The position numbers and the translations under genes were made by a program. 64,000 bases of DNA from Chondrosia reniformis (lineage: Eukaryota; Porifera; Demospongiae; Chondrillida; Chondrillidae): the NCBI GenBank assembly GCA_947172415.1, contig OX359196.1, forward strand, positions 1,676,501 to 1,740,500. Direction: 5' to 3'. The notes under the pieces are model-generated. The model ran no database searches. It was not told the origin of the DNA and worked only from the letters and a program-made list of their open reading frames with translations. This document shows, piece after piece, positions 1 to 13,300 of this stretch (within the stretch, counting starts at the first letter, position 1; every line of letters starts with the position of its first letter).

Positions 1-721
1 TTAGTTCTTTTAAACTTCTAATGTTTCTTTTTGTACGATCGATGTCAATTGAGGGAAAGTTGTTTTGAAGAGCGCATAAAGGCTCGAAGTTGGTAAAACA
101 GTTGCAGGTCTACTTCCGGTTTTCCTCATTTTCTTCTTCCTTTTATATATTTCACGCTATAGTGCATAAACGCGCATATAGATAACTACATCTTAAGGGC
201 ATATCGTCTAAATATTTTAGGAACTAGGGAACAGGCACGCTTCTGTTTTAAAACGATTTGAGCAGAGACAGTTACTTATAATAGCACGCCAGATTATATA
301 GAGGAAGCAATTTGTCGCCATTTTTAATTAAGAGCTCTCGGTTATCTCTTTGACTGCGTAGTTATTTAGAAAATATTTAAAAATGAACTAGAAGTAGGGA
401 TGGCAGTGCTTCCAACAGTCACTAACAAATCTGCAAAAAGTAGCAAAACAAGAAAGGGATCATGTGACAAGGATAACCATACAGAAGTGGCATATATACT
501 GAAATTTAAGTGACTTAACCATACACATCACTTCCATGTTTGGGCGCACCATCCCTACTTGCGGTGCACCATAAGGCCGGCACCACCTAAAAAACATTAG
601 AAACACATTTATTTGGTAGCTTAAATGTAATTATACCTATATGTGTTTGACTGATTGTAATTACTTGTTGTTTGATTATTACTTCGATTATCCATGACAT
701 AAATTGAAGTATATTCATGCC

Positions 722-890
722 ACAAAAGAAACATTAGCTGGGAATGGAACCCAGGAAAGCTGGTTATGACCACCTGTTGCTCTGCCACTGAGCTACAATT
801 GCCACAGCCATAGCAATGCCTCCTCATGCTTTCCCTCTTAAACTAACTACAAGCTTAGTCTTCATTCACTAATAATAGTGGTGATTCTCT
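722..890 (-). repeat. tRNA-derived SINE-like repeat, copy 1
   Basis: On the minus strand this contains an RNA polymerase III A box (TAGCTCAGTGGCAGAGC) and a B-box-like GGTTCCATTCC with a perfect 5-bp T stem. The acceptor stem is degraded, so this is not a working tRNA gene. Homology to the copies near 45.0 kb and 46.2 kb continues on both sides of the tRNA-like part, including a shared TTTCCCTCTTA-type segment and a GTGATT..TTTATCAG segment. A dispersed repeat is the best reading. Confidence 0.75.
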
Positions 891-1060
891 TTATCAGGAC
901 CAATTGATACTCAAGTATCATGTATACCTATATATGGACTCATATCTCACTGACTAATATATATCTGTATAGATGGATAGGATTGTATGATTTGTATTAC
1001 ATTCTATTTTGACACCATGCATATATGGTATATGTGAAATATTTGTACATACCAACTCCC

Positions 1061-1068
1061 TATAAATA
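1061..1068 (+). promoter_or_regulatory. possible TATA box of gene A
   Basis: TATAAATA preceded by CTCCC, about 265 bp upstream of the gene A start codon. A 5' UTR intron seems to lie between the two (acceptor at 1320). This is motif-based only; AT-rich sequence gives such matches by chance. Confidence 0.3.
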
Positions 1069-1303
1069 CCCCCAGACTGGCATTTTGCTGGTATCTATAA
1101 TGTTCCTAGACTAAAACGTTAAGAGTGTACAGTGATTTTGTAAGTTTGACAGGTAAAATTGTACACTGTGATACAACTAATATTAGGAATAAATATATAT
1201 AACCATTTTATGAAGAAAGACTTCATACCACAGAGCAGGCTACTAGGAATGACTACTCCATAACAGTTGCAGGTGTTACCTTGTGATTTTTATATGAATA
1301 TCA

Positions 1304-1320
1304 TTTCTTTTCTTATCCAG
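1304..1320 (+). other. 3' splice site of a probable 5' UTR intron of gene A
   Basis: A pyrimidine-rich tract ending in TTATCCAG lies 8 bp before the ATG at 1329. It looks like a strong acceptor, so the start-codon exon probably begins at 1321 and an untranslated first exon lies upstream. I could not place the matching donor. Confidence 0.5.
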
Positions 1321-1328
1321 TAAACAGA

Positions 1329-4300
1329 ATGAAGAAAGCTACAATATCAACAATTTTACTGCTAATTATTTGCCTGACACCTTTTTTAGTAACTAGTATG
1401 AAAACAGGCAGCGGCAAGGGCAGTGGGTCTGAAGGGAGTGGAAAAGATACAAAAGATGGTTCGGCTTCTGGTATTGCAAAAGGATCCAAAAGTGGTAAAG
1501 AATCTAAATCTGCTGAAGGCACTGGCAATGGCAGTGGGTCTGAAGGGAGTGGAAAAGATACAAAAGATGGTTCGGCTTCTGGTACTGCAAAAGGATCCAA
1601 AAGTGGTAAAGAATCTAAATCTGCTGAAGGCACTGGCAATGGCAGTGGGTCTGAAGAGAGTGGAAAAGACACAAAAGATGGTTCGGCTTCTAGTACTGCA
1701 AAAGGATCCAAAAGTGGTAAAGAATCTAAATCTTCTGAAGGCACTGGCAATGGCAGTGGGTCTGAAGGGAGTGGAAAAGACACAAAAGATGGTTCGGCTT
1801 CTGGTACTGCAAAAGGATCCAAAAGTGGTAAAGAATCTAAATCTTCTGAAGGCACTGGCAATGGCAGTGGGTCTGAAGGGAGTGGAAAAGACACAAAAGA
1901 TGGTTCGGCTTCTGGTACTGCAAAAGGATCCAAAAGTGGTAAAGAATCTAAATCTTCTGAAGGCACTGGCAATGGCAGTGGGTCTGAAGGGAGTGGAAAA
2001 GATACAAAAGATGGTTCAGCTTCTGGTATTGCAAAAGGATCCAAAAGTGGTAAAGAATCTAAATCTGCTGAAGGCACTGGCAATGGCAGTGGGTCTGAAG
2101 GGAGTGGAAAAGACACAAAAGATGGTTCGGCTTCTGGTATTGCAAAAGGATCCAAAAGTGGTAAAGAATCTAAATCTTCTGAAGGCACTGGCAATGGCAG
2201 TGGGTCTGAAGGGAGTGGAAAAGACACAAAAGATGGTTCGGCTTCTGGTACTGCAAAAGGATCCAAAAGTGGTAAAGAGTCTAAATCTTCTAAAGGCACT
2301 GGTACTGGCAGTGGGTCTGAAGGGAGTGGAAAAGATACAAAAGATGGTTCGGCTTCTGATACTGCAAAAGGTTCCAAAAGTGGTAAAGAATCTAAATCTG
2401 CCAAAGGCACTGGCAATGGCAGTGGGTCTGAAAGGAGTGGAAAAGATACAAAAGATGGTTCGGCTTCTGGTACTGCAAAAGGATCCAAAAGTGGTTCTGG
2501 TTCAGGCAGTGGCTTATTTACTTGTAAGGGGTAATTTCATAATGTAATGATACTTGCAAATATGTAGGTATAATTAATGCATAGCTCTTTTCATTTAATT
2601 TTTAGACAAAGGTTGTCCTCATCGTGTCGTTCCACGTTACTATGATAATGACCACAGTCTTACACCTGATCAAACCATCCACAGACTTACATTTGGGGGT
2701 CCTAAAGGCTTGAGATTGGCTAATAGCACCACATGTGAGCCAATTATAGGACAATGGACTAATGGAAAGCAACAGCAGACCACATCAAATCTCCACCATC
2801 AGTGTGAAGTGGCTAAATTATACAGACTAGAGTCAGATGACAGCCTTACTGAAATTTCAGCTGATGGCTTCTACTTTAAGCGTGATAATGACGCTGGCTT
2901 TAGAAACAGTCTAAATTATTTTAAGGTACCAAAATACAACATACAAAATCATGGTTTACCTTATATTCCAATTAATAATCACCCATCACCTTATAAATTA
3001 AAAATGACACAAAGTTAATTTGAGGGGACCAAAATATTATTATCAGAGATTAGGGGGATTTAGCAGGTCTCTGTTAACTACGTATGGTCCCTTGTTATAG
3101 AAATACATATGGTTAAGTTACTTGTTTACTTATTAACTCACTTATCAAATTTCAGTATGGCACTTCTGTAAGTTTATAGCCTTTTAGATTATATAGTAAC
3201 TCTCTAGTTTTGCTTACATGGGAATTTTAGCAAAAATGGCTGCAATTAAAGCAATTACAATTATACCAATTAAAAAGAATATTGAAAAGATAATCACAAA
3301 TATGACGATGATGGCGATATGATGATTCATGTAATAATCTAAAAGATTTGTTTAACATGCTACATCAACTTTACATTAATGGAGTAAATGTATAGGGAAC
3401 TAACATATAGTGAGAAATTGGAATGAGGATATATATAACAATTTTCTCTTTCTCACCCACTTCTTCTCCATGATGAAGATCATAAATATAAATAATAACC
3501 ATATGCATATGAAAGTATATGATTGTATTTACGTAATTTCAATTTGTGTAAACACACACCACTTAATTTTGCACAAAATAACATTTTGTAGGTGGACAGG
3601 GCCAATCTTGCTTTACCTGAAGTAAGTTATTATGAATACACTTACAAAATGGAAATTGAAAATTGTGGCACTAACCAAAAGGAAGGATGTTTCTGGTTTT
3701 CCCTCTTTGATGACAACATAAAGGAGAGTCAGTGTATTCTAGGTAAGTTACCCAAGCTTCATGAAAATAATGTACGTAAACCTTATGCTTGTTGATTATG
3801 TTGGATTTGCACATGGCTGGCCAGATACTTGCACCTAGATACCAATCCCATTTTCACTATTATGAATATTACTGAGCTGCAAGCATGTATTACTGCAATA
3901 ATGCTAATGTTACAGATTTATTACTATTACATCAAATAGACTAGATAACTAAAAACAAAGGACAAAGTAATTATTATTTGATTTTAAAATAAATAATATT
4001 ACCCATTTCAGTTTCCACAGCACCCCAGAATGTGACAGCTGTTAGTACAGGTCCTTGGAGTATAAAAGTGACTTGGGATATGCCATCTAATCCCAATGGT
4101 GACATCACTGGATACAAATTGACTTTCACTCACCCTAATGGAACAGTTTATACTGTGCAAGTCAGCTCGGGAACCAGCTATGAAAGGACTAATTTAGATC
4201 CAAACACTCTTTATACTGTGACGGTTGCAGCTGTGACCGGAGGAGGAGACGGTGAATCTGCATCAACAAGTGCCACCACTGATTCTCTACGTAAGTTGGC

Positions 4301-7300
4301 AAGTGTCTACATGTCCTTTTAGTGATCACATTTATGAAAACCTTTAAATATCTATACAGCCTCCATAGCAGTGAATATTGACAACACTGCCTCAAACTCT
4401 CTGGATGTCAGTTGGGACCCTGTGGTGGATGCCACATCTTATGACGTCAGCTGGTCAGAATCAGGAAGTAGTGTAGTCTTGGACTCTCAAAGTGTTAATG
4501 ATAATGCTGTAACTATTAGTCAACTCTCGCCTCACACAAACTATGTGGTGACTGTTTCAGCCAAGGGTACCAATTCAAAGCTCTTGGCTGAAGGTAGTGT
4601 CTCTGGAAAGACTGATGAAGGAAGTAAGTCAATGTGGCTGTTCCCTTCAGCTATATTTGTTATGTCTAATTATGATTCCTAACCAGGTTCCTCAGTACCT
4701 CAGAATGTCAAAGCTGTTAGTACAGGTCCTTGGAGTATACAAGTGACTTGGGATATGCCATCTAATCCCAATGGTGTCATCACTGGATACAAATTGACTT
4801 TCACTCACTCTAATGGAACAGTTTATACTGTGCAAGTCAGCTTGGGAACCAGCTATGAAAGGACTAATTTAGATCCCAACACTCTTTATACTGTGACGGT
4901 TGCAGCTGTGACCGGAGGAGGAGACGGTGAATCTGCATCAACAAGTGCCACCACTGATTCTCTACGTAAGTTGGCAAGTGTCTACATGTACTTTTAGTGA
5001 TCACATTTATGAAAACCTTTAAATATCTATACAGCCTCCATAGCAGTGAATATTGACAACACTGCCTCAAACTCTCTGGATGTCAGTTGGGACCCTGTGG
5101 TGGATGCCACATCTTATGACGTCAGCTGGTCAGAATCAGGAAGTAGTGTAGTCTTGGACTCTCAAAGTGTTAATGATAATGCTGTAACTATTAGTCAACT
5201 GTCACCTCACACAAACTATGTGGTGACTGTTTCAGCCAAGGGTACCAATTCAAAGCTCTTGGCTGAAGGTATTGTCTCTGGAAAGACTGATGAAGGAAGT
5301 AAGTCAATGTGGCTGTTCCCTTCAGCTATATTTGTTATGTCTAATTATGATTCCTAACCAGGTTCCTCAGTACCTCAGAATGTCAAAGCTGTTAGTACGG
5401 GTCCTTGGAGTATACAAGTGACTTGGGATATGCCATCTAATCCCAATGGTGTCATCACTGGATACAAATTGACTTTCACTCACTCTAATGGAACAGTTTA
5501 TACTGTGCAAGTCAGCTCGGGAACCAGCTATGAAAGGACTACTTTAGATCCCAACACTCTTTATACTGTGACGATTGCAGCTGTGACCGGAGGAGGAGAC
5601 GGCGAACCTGCTTCAACAAGTGCCACCACTGATTCTCTACGTAAGTTAGCAAGTCTACATGTGCTATTAGTGGTCATATTTATGATAACCTTTAAATATC
5701 TATACAGCCAACATGGCTGTGAATATTGACAACACTGCCTCCAGCTCTCTGGATGTCAGTTGGGACCCTGTGGTGGATGCCACATCTTATGACGTCAGCT
5801 GGTCAGAATCAGGAAGTAGCGTAGTCTTGGACTCTCAAAGTGTTAATGATAATGCTGTAACTATTAGTCAACTCTCGCCTCACACAACCTATGTGGTGAC
5901 TGTTTCAGCCAAGGGTACAAATTCTAAGCTCCTTGCTGAAGGTAGTGTCCCTGGAACGACTGATGAAGGAAGTAAGTCAATGTGGCTGTTCCCTTAAGTT
6001 GTATTTGTTATGTCTAAATATGATTCCTAACCAGGTTCCTCAGTACCTCAGAATGTGGAAGCTATTAGTCCAGGTCCTTGGAGTATACAAGTGACTTGGG
6101 ATATGCCATCTAATCCCAATGGTATAATCACTGGATACAAATTGACCTTCACTCACTCTAATGGAACAGTTTATACTGTGCAAGTCAGCTCGGGAACCAG
6201 CTATGAAAGGACAAATTTAGATCCCAACACTCTTTATACTGTGACGGTTGCCGCTGTGACCGGAGGCGGAGACGGCAAACCTGCTTCAACAAGTGCCACC
6301 ACTGATTCTCTACGTAAGTTAGCAAGTCTACATGTGCTATTAATGGTCATATTTATGATAACCTTTAAATATCTATACAGCCAACATGGCTGTGAATATT
6401 GACAACACTGCCTCCAGCTCTCTGGATGTCAGTTGGGACCCTGTGGTGGATGCCACATCTTATGACGTCAGCTGGTCAGAATCAGGAAGTAGCGTAGTCT
6501 TGGACTCTCAAACTGTTAATGATAATGCTGTAACTATTAGTCAACTCTCGCCTCACACAACCTATGTGGTGACTGTTTCAGCCAAGGGTACAAATTCTAA
6601 GCTCCTTGCTGAAGGTAGTGTCCCTGGAACGACTGATGAAGGAAGTAAGTCAATGTGGCTGTTCCCTTAAGTTGTATTTGTTATGTCTAAATATGATTCC
6701 TAACCAGGTTCCTCAGTACCTCAGAATGTGGAAGCTATTAGTACAGGTCCTTGGAGTATACAAGTGACTTGGGATATGCCATCTAATCCCAATGGTATCA
6801 TCACTGGATACAAATTAACCTTCACTCACTCTAATGGAACAGTTTATACTGTGCAAGTCAGCTCGGGAACCAGCTATGAAAGGACTAATTTAGATCCAAA
6901 CACTCTTTATACTGTGACGGTTGCAGCTGTGACCGGAGGAGGAGACGGTGAATCTGCATCAACAAGTGCCACCACTGATTCTCTACGTAAGTTAGCAAGT
7001 CTACATGTGCTATTAATGGTCATATTTATGATAACCTTTAAATATCTATACAGCCAACATGGCTGTGAATATTGACAACACTGCCTCCAGCTCTCTGGAT
7101 GTCAGTTGGGACCCTGTGGTGGATGCCACATCTTATGACGTCAGCTGGTCAGAATCAGGAAGTAGCGTAGTCTTGGACTCTCAAACTGTTAATGATAATG
7201 CTGTAACTATTAGTAAACTCTCGCCTCACACAACCTATGTGGTGACTGTTTCAGCCAAGGGTACAAATTCTAAGCTCCTTGCTGAAGGTAGTGTCCCTGG

Positions 7301-10300
7301 AACGACTGATGAAGGAAGTAAGTCAATGTGGCTGTTCCCTTAAGTTGTATTTGTTATGTCTAAATATGATTCCTAACCAGGTTCCTCAGTACCTCAGAAT
7401 GTGGAAGCTATTAGTACAGGTCCTTGGAGTATACAAGTGACTTGGGATATGCCATCTAATCCCAATGGTATCATCACTGGATACAAATTAACCTTCACTC
7501 ACTCTAATGGAACAGTTTATACTGTGCAAGTCAGCTCGGGAACCAGCTATAAAAGGACAAATTTAGATCCCAACACTCTTTATACTGTGACGGTTGCAGC
7601 TGTGACCGGAGGAGGAGACGGTGAATCTGCATCAACAAGTGCCACCACTGATTCTCTACGTAAGTTGGCAAGTGTCTACATGTCCTTTTAGTGATCACAT
7701 TTATGAAAACCTTTAAATATCTATACAGCCTCCATAGCAGTGAATATTGACAACACTGCCTCAAACTCTCTGGATGTCAGTTGGGACCTTGTGGTGGATG
7801 CCACATCTTATGACGTCAGCTGGTCAGAATCAGGAAGTAGCGTAGTCTTGGACTCTCAAAGTGTTAATGATAATGCTGTAACTATTAGTCAACTGTCGCC
7901 TCACACAACCTATGTGGTGACTGTTTCAGCCAAAGGTACAAATTCTAAGCTCCTTGCTGAAGGTAGTGTCCCTGGAACGACTGATGAAGGAAGTAAGTCA
8001 ATGTGGCTGTTCCCTTAAGTTGTATTTGTTATGTCTAAATATGATTCCTAACCAGGTTCCTCAGTACCTCAGAATGTGGAAGCTATTAGTACAGGTCCTT
8101 GGAGTATACAAGTGACTTGGGATATGCCATCTAATCCCAATGGTATCATCACTGGATACAAATTAACCTTCACTCACTCTAATGGAACAGTTTATACTGT
8201 GCAAGTCAGCTCGGGAACCAGCTATAAAAGGACAAATTTAGATCCCAACACTCTTTATACTGTGACGGTTGCAGCTGTGACCGGAGGAGGAGACGGTGAA
8301 TCTGCATCAACAAGTGCCACCACTGATTCTCTACGTAAGTTGGCAAGTGTCTACATGTCCTTTTAGTGATCACATTTATGAAAACCTTTAAATATCTATA
8401 CAGCCTCCATAGCAGTGAATATTGACAACACTGCCTCAAACTCTCTGGATGTCAGTTGGGACCTTGTGGTGGATGCCACATCTTATGACGTCAGCTGGTC
8501 AGAATCAGGAAGTAGCGTAGTCTTGGACTCTCAAAGTGTTAATGATAATGCTGTAACTATTAGTCAACTGTCGCCTCACACAACCTATGTGGTGACTGTT
8601 TCAGCCAAGGGTACAAATTCTAAGCTCCTTGCTGAAGGTAGTGTCTCTGGAACGACTGATGAAGGAAGTAAGTCAATGTGGCTGTTCCCTTCAGCTAAAT
8701 ATGTTATGTCTAAATATGATTCCTAAACAGGTTCCTCAGTACCTCAGTATGTGGAAGCTGTTAGTACAGGTCCTTGGAGTATACAAGTGACTTGGGATAT
8801 GCCATCTAATCCCAATGGTGTCATCACTGGATACAAATTGACTTTCACTCACTCTAATGGTACAGTTTATACTGTGCAAGTCAGCTCGGGAACCAGCTAT
8901 GAAAGGACTAATTTAGATCCAAACACTCTTTATACTGTGACGGTTGCAGCTGTGACCGGAGGAGGAGACGGTGAATCTGCATCAACAAGTGCCACCACTG
9001 ATTCTCTACGTAAGTTGGCAAGTGTCTACATGTACTTTTAGTGATCACATTTATGAAAACCTTTAAATATCTATACAGCCTCCATAGCAGTGAATATTGA
9101 CAACACTGCCTCAAACTCTCTGGATGTCAGTTGGGACCCTGTGGTGGATGCTACATCTTATGACGTCAGCTGGTCAGAATCAGGAAGTAGTGTAGTCTTG
9201 GACTCTCAAAGTGTTAATGATAATGCTGTAACTATTAGTCAACTGTCACCTCACACAAACTATGTGGTGACAGTTTCAGCCAAGGGTACCAATTCAAAGC
9301 TCTTGGCTGAAGGTAGTGTCTCTGGAAAGACTGATGAAGGAAGTAAGTCAATGTGGCTGTTCCCTTCAGCTATATTTGTTATGTCTAATTATGATTCCTA
9401 ACCAGGTTCCTCAGTACCTCAGAATGTCAAAGCTGTTATTACGGGTCCTTGGAGTATACAAGTGACTTGGGATATGCCATCTAATCCTAATGGTGTCATC
9501 ACTGGATACAAATTGACTTCCACTCACTCTAATGGAACAGTTTATACTGTGCAAGTCAGTTCGGGAACCAGCTATGAAAGGACTAATTTAGATCCCAACA
9601 CTCTTTATACTGTGACGGTTGCCGCTGTGACCGGAGGAGGAGACAGCGAACCTGCTTCAACAAGTGCCACCACTGATTCTCTACGTAAGTTAGCAAGTCT
9701 ACATGTGCTATTAGTGGTCATATTTATGATAACCTTTAAATATCTATACAGCCAACATGGCTGTGAATATTGACAACACTGCCTCCAGCTCTCTGGATGT
9801 CAGTTGGGACCCTGTGGTGGATGCCACATCTTATGACGTCAGCTGGTCAGAATCAGGAAGTAGCGTAGTCTTGGACTCTCAAATTGTTAATGATAATGCT
9901 GTAACTATTAGTCAACTATCGCCTCACACAACCTATGCGGTGACAGTTTCAGCCAAGGGTACAAATTCTAAGCTCCTTGCTGAAGGTAGTGTCCCTGGAA
10001 CGACTGATGAAGGAAGTAAGTCAATGTGGCTGTTCCCTTAAGTTGTATTTGTTATGTCTAAATATGATTCCTAACCAGGTTCCTCAGTACCTCAGAATGT
10101 GGAAGCTATTAGTACAGGTCCTTGGAGCATACAAGTGACTTGGGATATGCCATCTAATCCCAATGGTATCATCACTGGATACAAATTAACCTTCACTCAC
10201 TCTAATGGAACAGTTTATACTGTACAAGTCAGCTCGAGAACCAGCTATGAAAGGACTAATTTAGATCCCAACACTCTTTATACTGTGACAGTTGCAGCTG

Positions 10301-13300
10301 TGACTGGAGGAGGAGACGGCGAACCTGCTTCAACAAGTGCCACCACTGATTCTCTACGTAAGTTGGCAAGTGTCTACATGTCCTTTTAGTGATCACATTT
10401 ATGAAAACCTTTAAATATCTATACAGCCTCCATAGCAGTGAATATTGACAACACTGCCTCCAGCTCTCTGGATGTCAGTTGGGACCCTGTGGTGGATGCC
10501 ACATCTTATGACGTCAGCTGGTCAGAATCAGGAAGTAGCGTAGTCTTGGACTCTCAAATTGTTAATGATAATGCTGTAACTATTAGTCAACTATCGCCTC
10601 ACACAACCTATGTGGTGACAGTTTCAGCCAAGGGTACAAATTCTAAGCTCCTTGCTGAAGGTAGTGTCCCTGGAACGACTGATGAAGGAAGTAAGTCAAT
10701 GTGGCTGTTCCCTTAAGTTGTATTTGTTATGTCTAAATATGATTCCTAACCAGGTTCCCCAGTACCTCAGAATGTGGAAGCTATTAGTACAGGTCCTTGG
10801 AGTATACAAGTGACTTGGGATATGCCATCTAATCCCAATGGTATCATCACTGGATACAAATTGACCTTCACTCACTCTAATGGAACAGTTTATACTGTGC
10901 AAGTCAGCTCGGGAACCAGCTATGAAAGGACTAATTTAGATCCAAACACTCTTTATACTGTGACGGCTGCAGCTGTGACCGGAGGAGGAGACGGTGAATC
11001 TGCATCAACAAGTGCCACCACTGATTCTCTACGTAAGTTGGCAAGTGTCTACATGTCCTTTTAGTGATCACATTTATGAAAACCTTAAAATATCTATACA
11101 GCCTCCATAGCAGTGAATATTGACAACACTGCCTCCAGCTCTCTGGATGTCAGTTGGGACCCTGTGGTGGATGCCACATCTTATGACGTCAGCTGGTCAG
11201 AATCAGGAAGTAGCGTAGTCTTGGACTCTCAAATTGTTAATGATAATGCTGTAACTATTAGTCAACTATCGCCTCACACAACCTATGTGGTGACAGTTTC
11301 AGCCAAGGGTACAAATTCTAAGCTCCTTGCTGAAGGTAGTGTCCCTGGAACGACTGATGAAGGAAGTAAGTCAATGTGGCTGTTCCCTTAAGTTGTATTT
11401 GTTATGTCTAAATATGATTCCTAACCAGGTTCCCCAGTACCTCAGAATGTGGAAGCTATTAGTACAGGTCCTTGGAGTATACAAGTGACTTGGGATATGC
11501 CATCTAATCCCAATGGTATCATCACTGGATACAAATTGACCTTCACTCACTCTAATGGAACAGTTTATACTGTGCAAGTCAGCTCGGGAACCAGCTATGA
11601 AAGGACTAATTTAGATCCAAACACTCTTTATACTGTGACGGCTGCAGCTGTGACCGGAGGAGGAGACGGTGAATCTGCATCAACAAGTGCCACCACTGAT
11701 TCTCTACGTAAGTTGGCAAGTGTCTACATGTCCTTTTAGTGATCACATTTATGAAAACCTTAAAATATCTATACAGCCTCCATAGCAGTGAATATTGACA
11801 ACACTGCCTCCAGCTCTCTGGATGTCAGTTGGGACCCTGTGGTGGATGCCACATCTTATGACGTCAGCTGGTCAGAATCAGGAAGTAGCGTAGTCTTGGA
11901 CTCTCAAATTGTTAATGATAATGCTGTAACTATTAGTCAACTATCGCCTCACACAACCTATGCGGTGACAGTTTCAGCCAAGGGTACAAATTCTAAGCTC
12001 CTTGCTGAAGGTAGTGTCCCTGGAACGACTGATGAAGGAAGTAAGTCAATGTGGCTGTTCCCTTAAGTTGTATTTGTTATGTCTAAATATGATTCCTAAC
12101 CAGGTTCCTCAGTACCTCAGAATGTGGAAGCTATTAGTACAGGTCCTTGGAGTATACAAGTGACTTGGGATATGCCATCTAATCCCAATGGTATCATCAC
12201 TGGATACAAATTAACCTTCACTCACTCTAATGGAACAGTTTATACTGTACAAGTCAGCTCGAGAACCAGCTATGAAAGGACTAATTTAGATCCCAACACT
12301 CTTTATACTGTGACGGTTGCAGCTGTGACCGGAGGAGGAGACGGCGAACCTGCTTCAACAAGTGCCACCACTGATTCTCTACGTAAGTTAGCAAGTCTAC
12401 ATGTGCTATTAGTGGTCATATTTATGATAACCTTTAAATATCTATACAGCCAACATGGCTGTGAATATTGACAACACTGCCTCAAACTCTCTGGATGTCA
12501 GTTGGGACCCTGTGGTGGATGCCACATCTTATGACGTCAGCTGGTCAGAATCAAGAAATAGTGTAGTCTTGGACTCTCAAAGTGTTAACGATAATGCTGT
12601 AACTATTAGTCAACTGTCGCCTCACACAACCTATGTGGTGACTGTTTCAGCCAAGGGTACAAATTCTAAGCTGTTGGCTGAAGGTAATGTCTCTGGAACG
12701 ACTGATGAAGGAAGTAAGTCAATGTGGCTGTTCCCTTCAGCTGTATTTGTTATGTCTAATTATGATTTCTAACCAGGTTCTTCAGTACCTCAAAATGTCA
12801 AAGCTGTTAGTACGGGTCCTTGGAGTATACAAGTGACTTGGGATATGCCATCTAATCCCAATAGTATCATCACTGGATACAAATTGACCTTCACTCACTC
12901 TAATGGAACAGTTTATACTGTGCAAGTCAGCTCGGGAACCAGCTATGAAAGGACTAATTTAGATCCCAACACTCTTTATACTGTGACGGTTGCAGCTGTG
13001 ACCGGAGGAGAAGACGGTGAATCTGCATCAACAAGTGCCACCACTGATTCTCTACGTAAGTTAGCAAGTCTACATGTGCTATTAGTGGTCATATTTATGA
13101 TAACCTTTAAATATCTATACAGCCAACATGGCTGTGAATATTGACAACACTGCCTCCAGCTCTCTGGATGTCAGTTGGGAACCTGTGGTGGATGCCACAT
13201 CTTATGACGTCAGCTGGTCAGAATCAGGAAGTAGCGTAGTCTTGGACTCTCAAAGTGTTAATGATAATGCTGTAACTATTAGTCAACTCTCGCCTCACAC

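Noticed and set aside
380..560. Inverted repeat AAGTAGGGATGG / CCATCCCTACTT as a MITE
   Set aside because: Only 12 bp pair and no target duplication is seen, so chance cannot be excluded.
1313..2488. 391-codon minus-strand open frame and a 374-codon second plus-strand frame over the Ser-Gly repeat
   Set aside because: Both are by-products of a 111-bp repeat without stops. Only the frame with the signal peptide and correct splicing into domain X makes sense.
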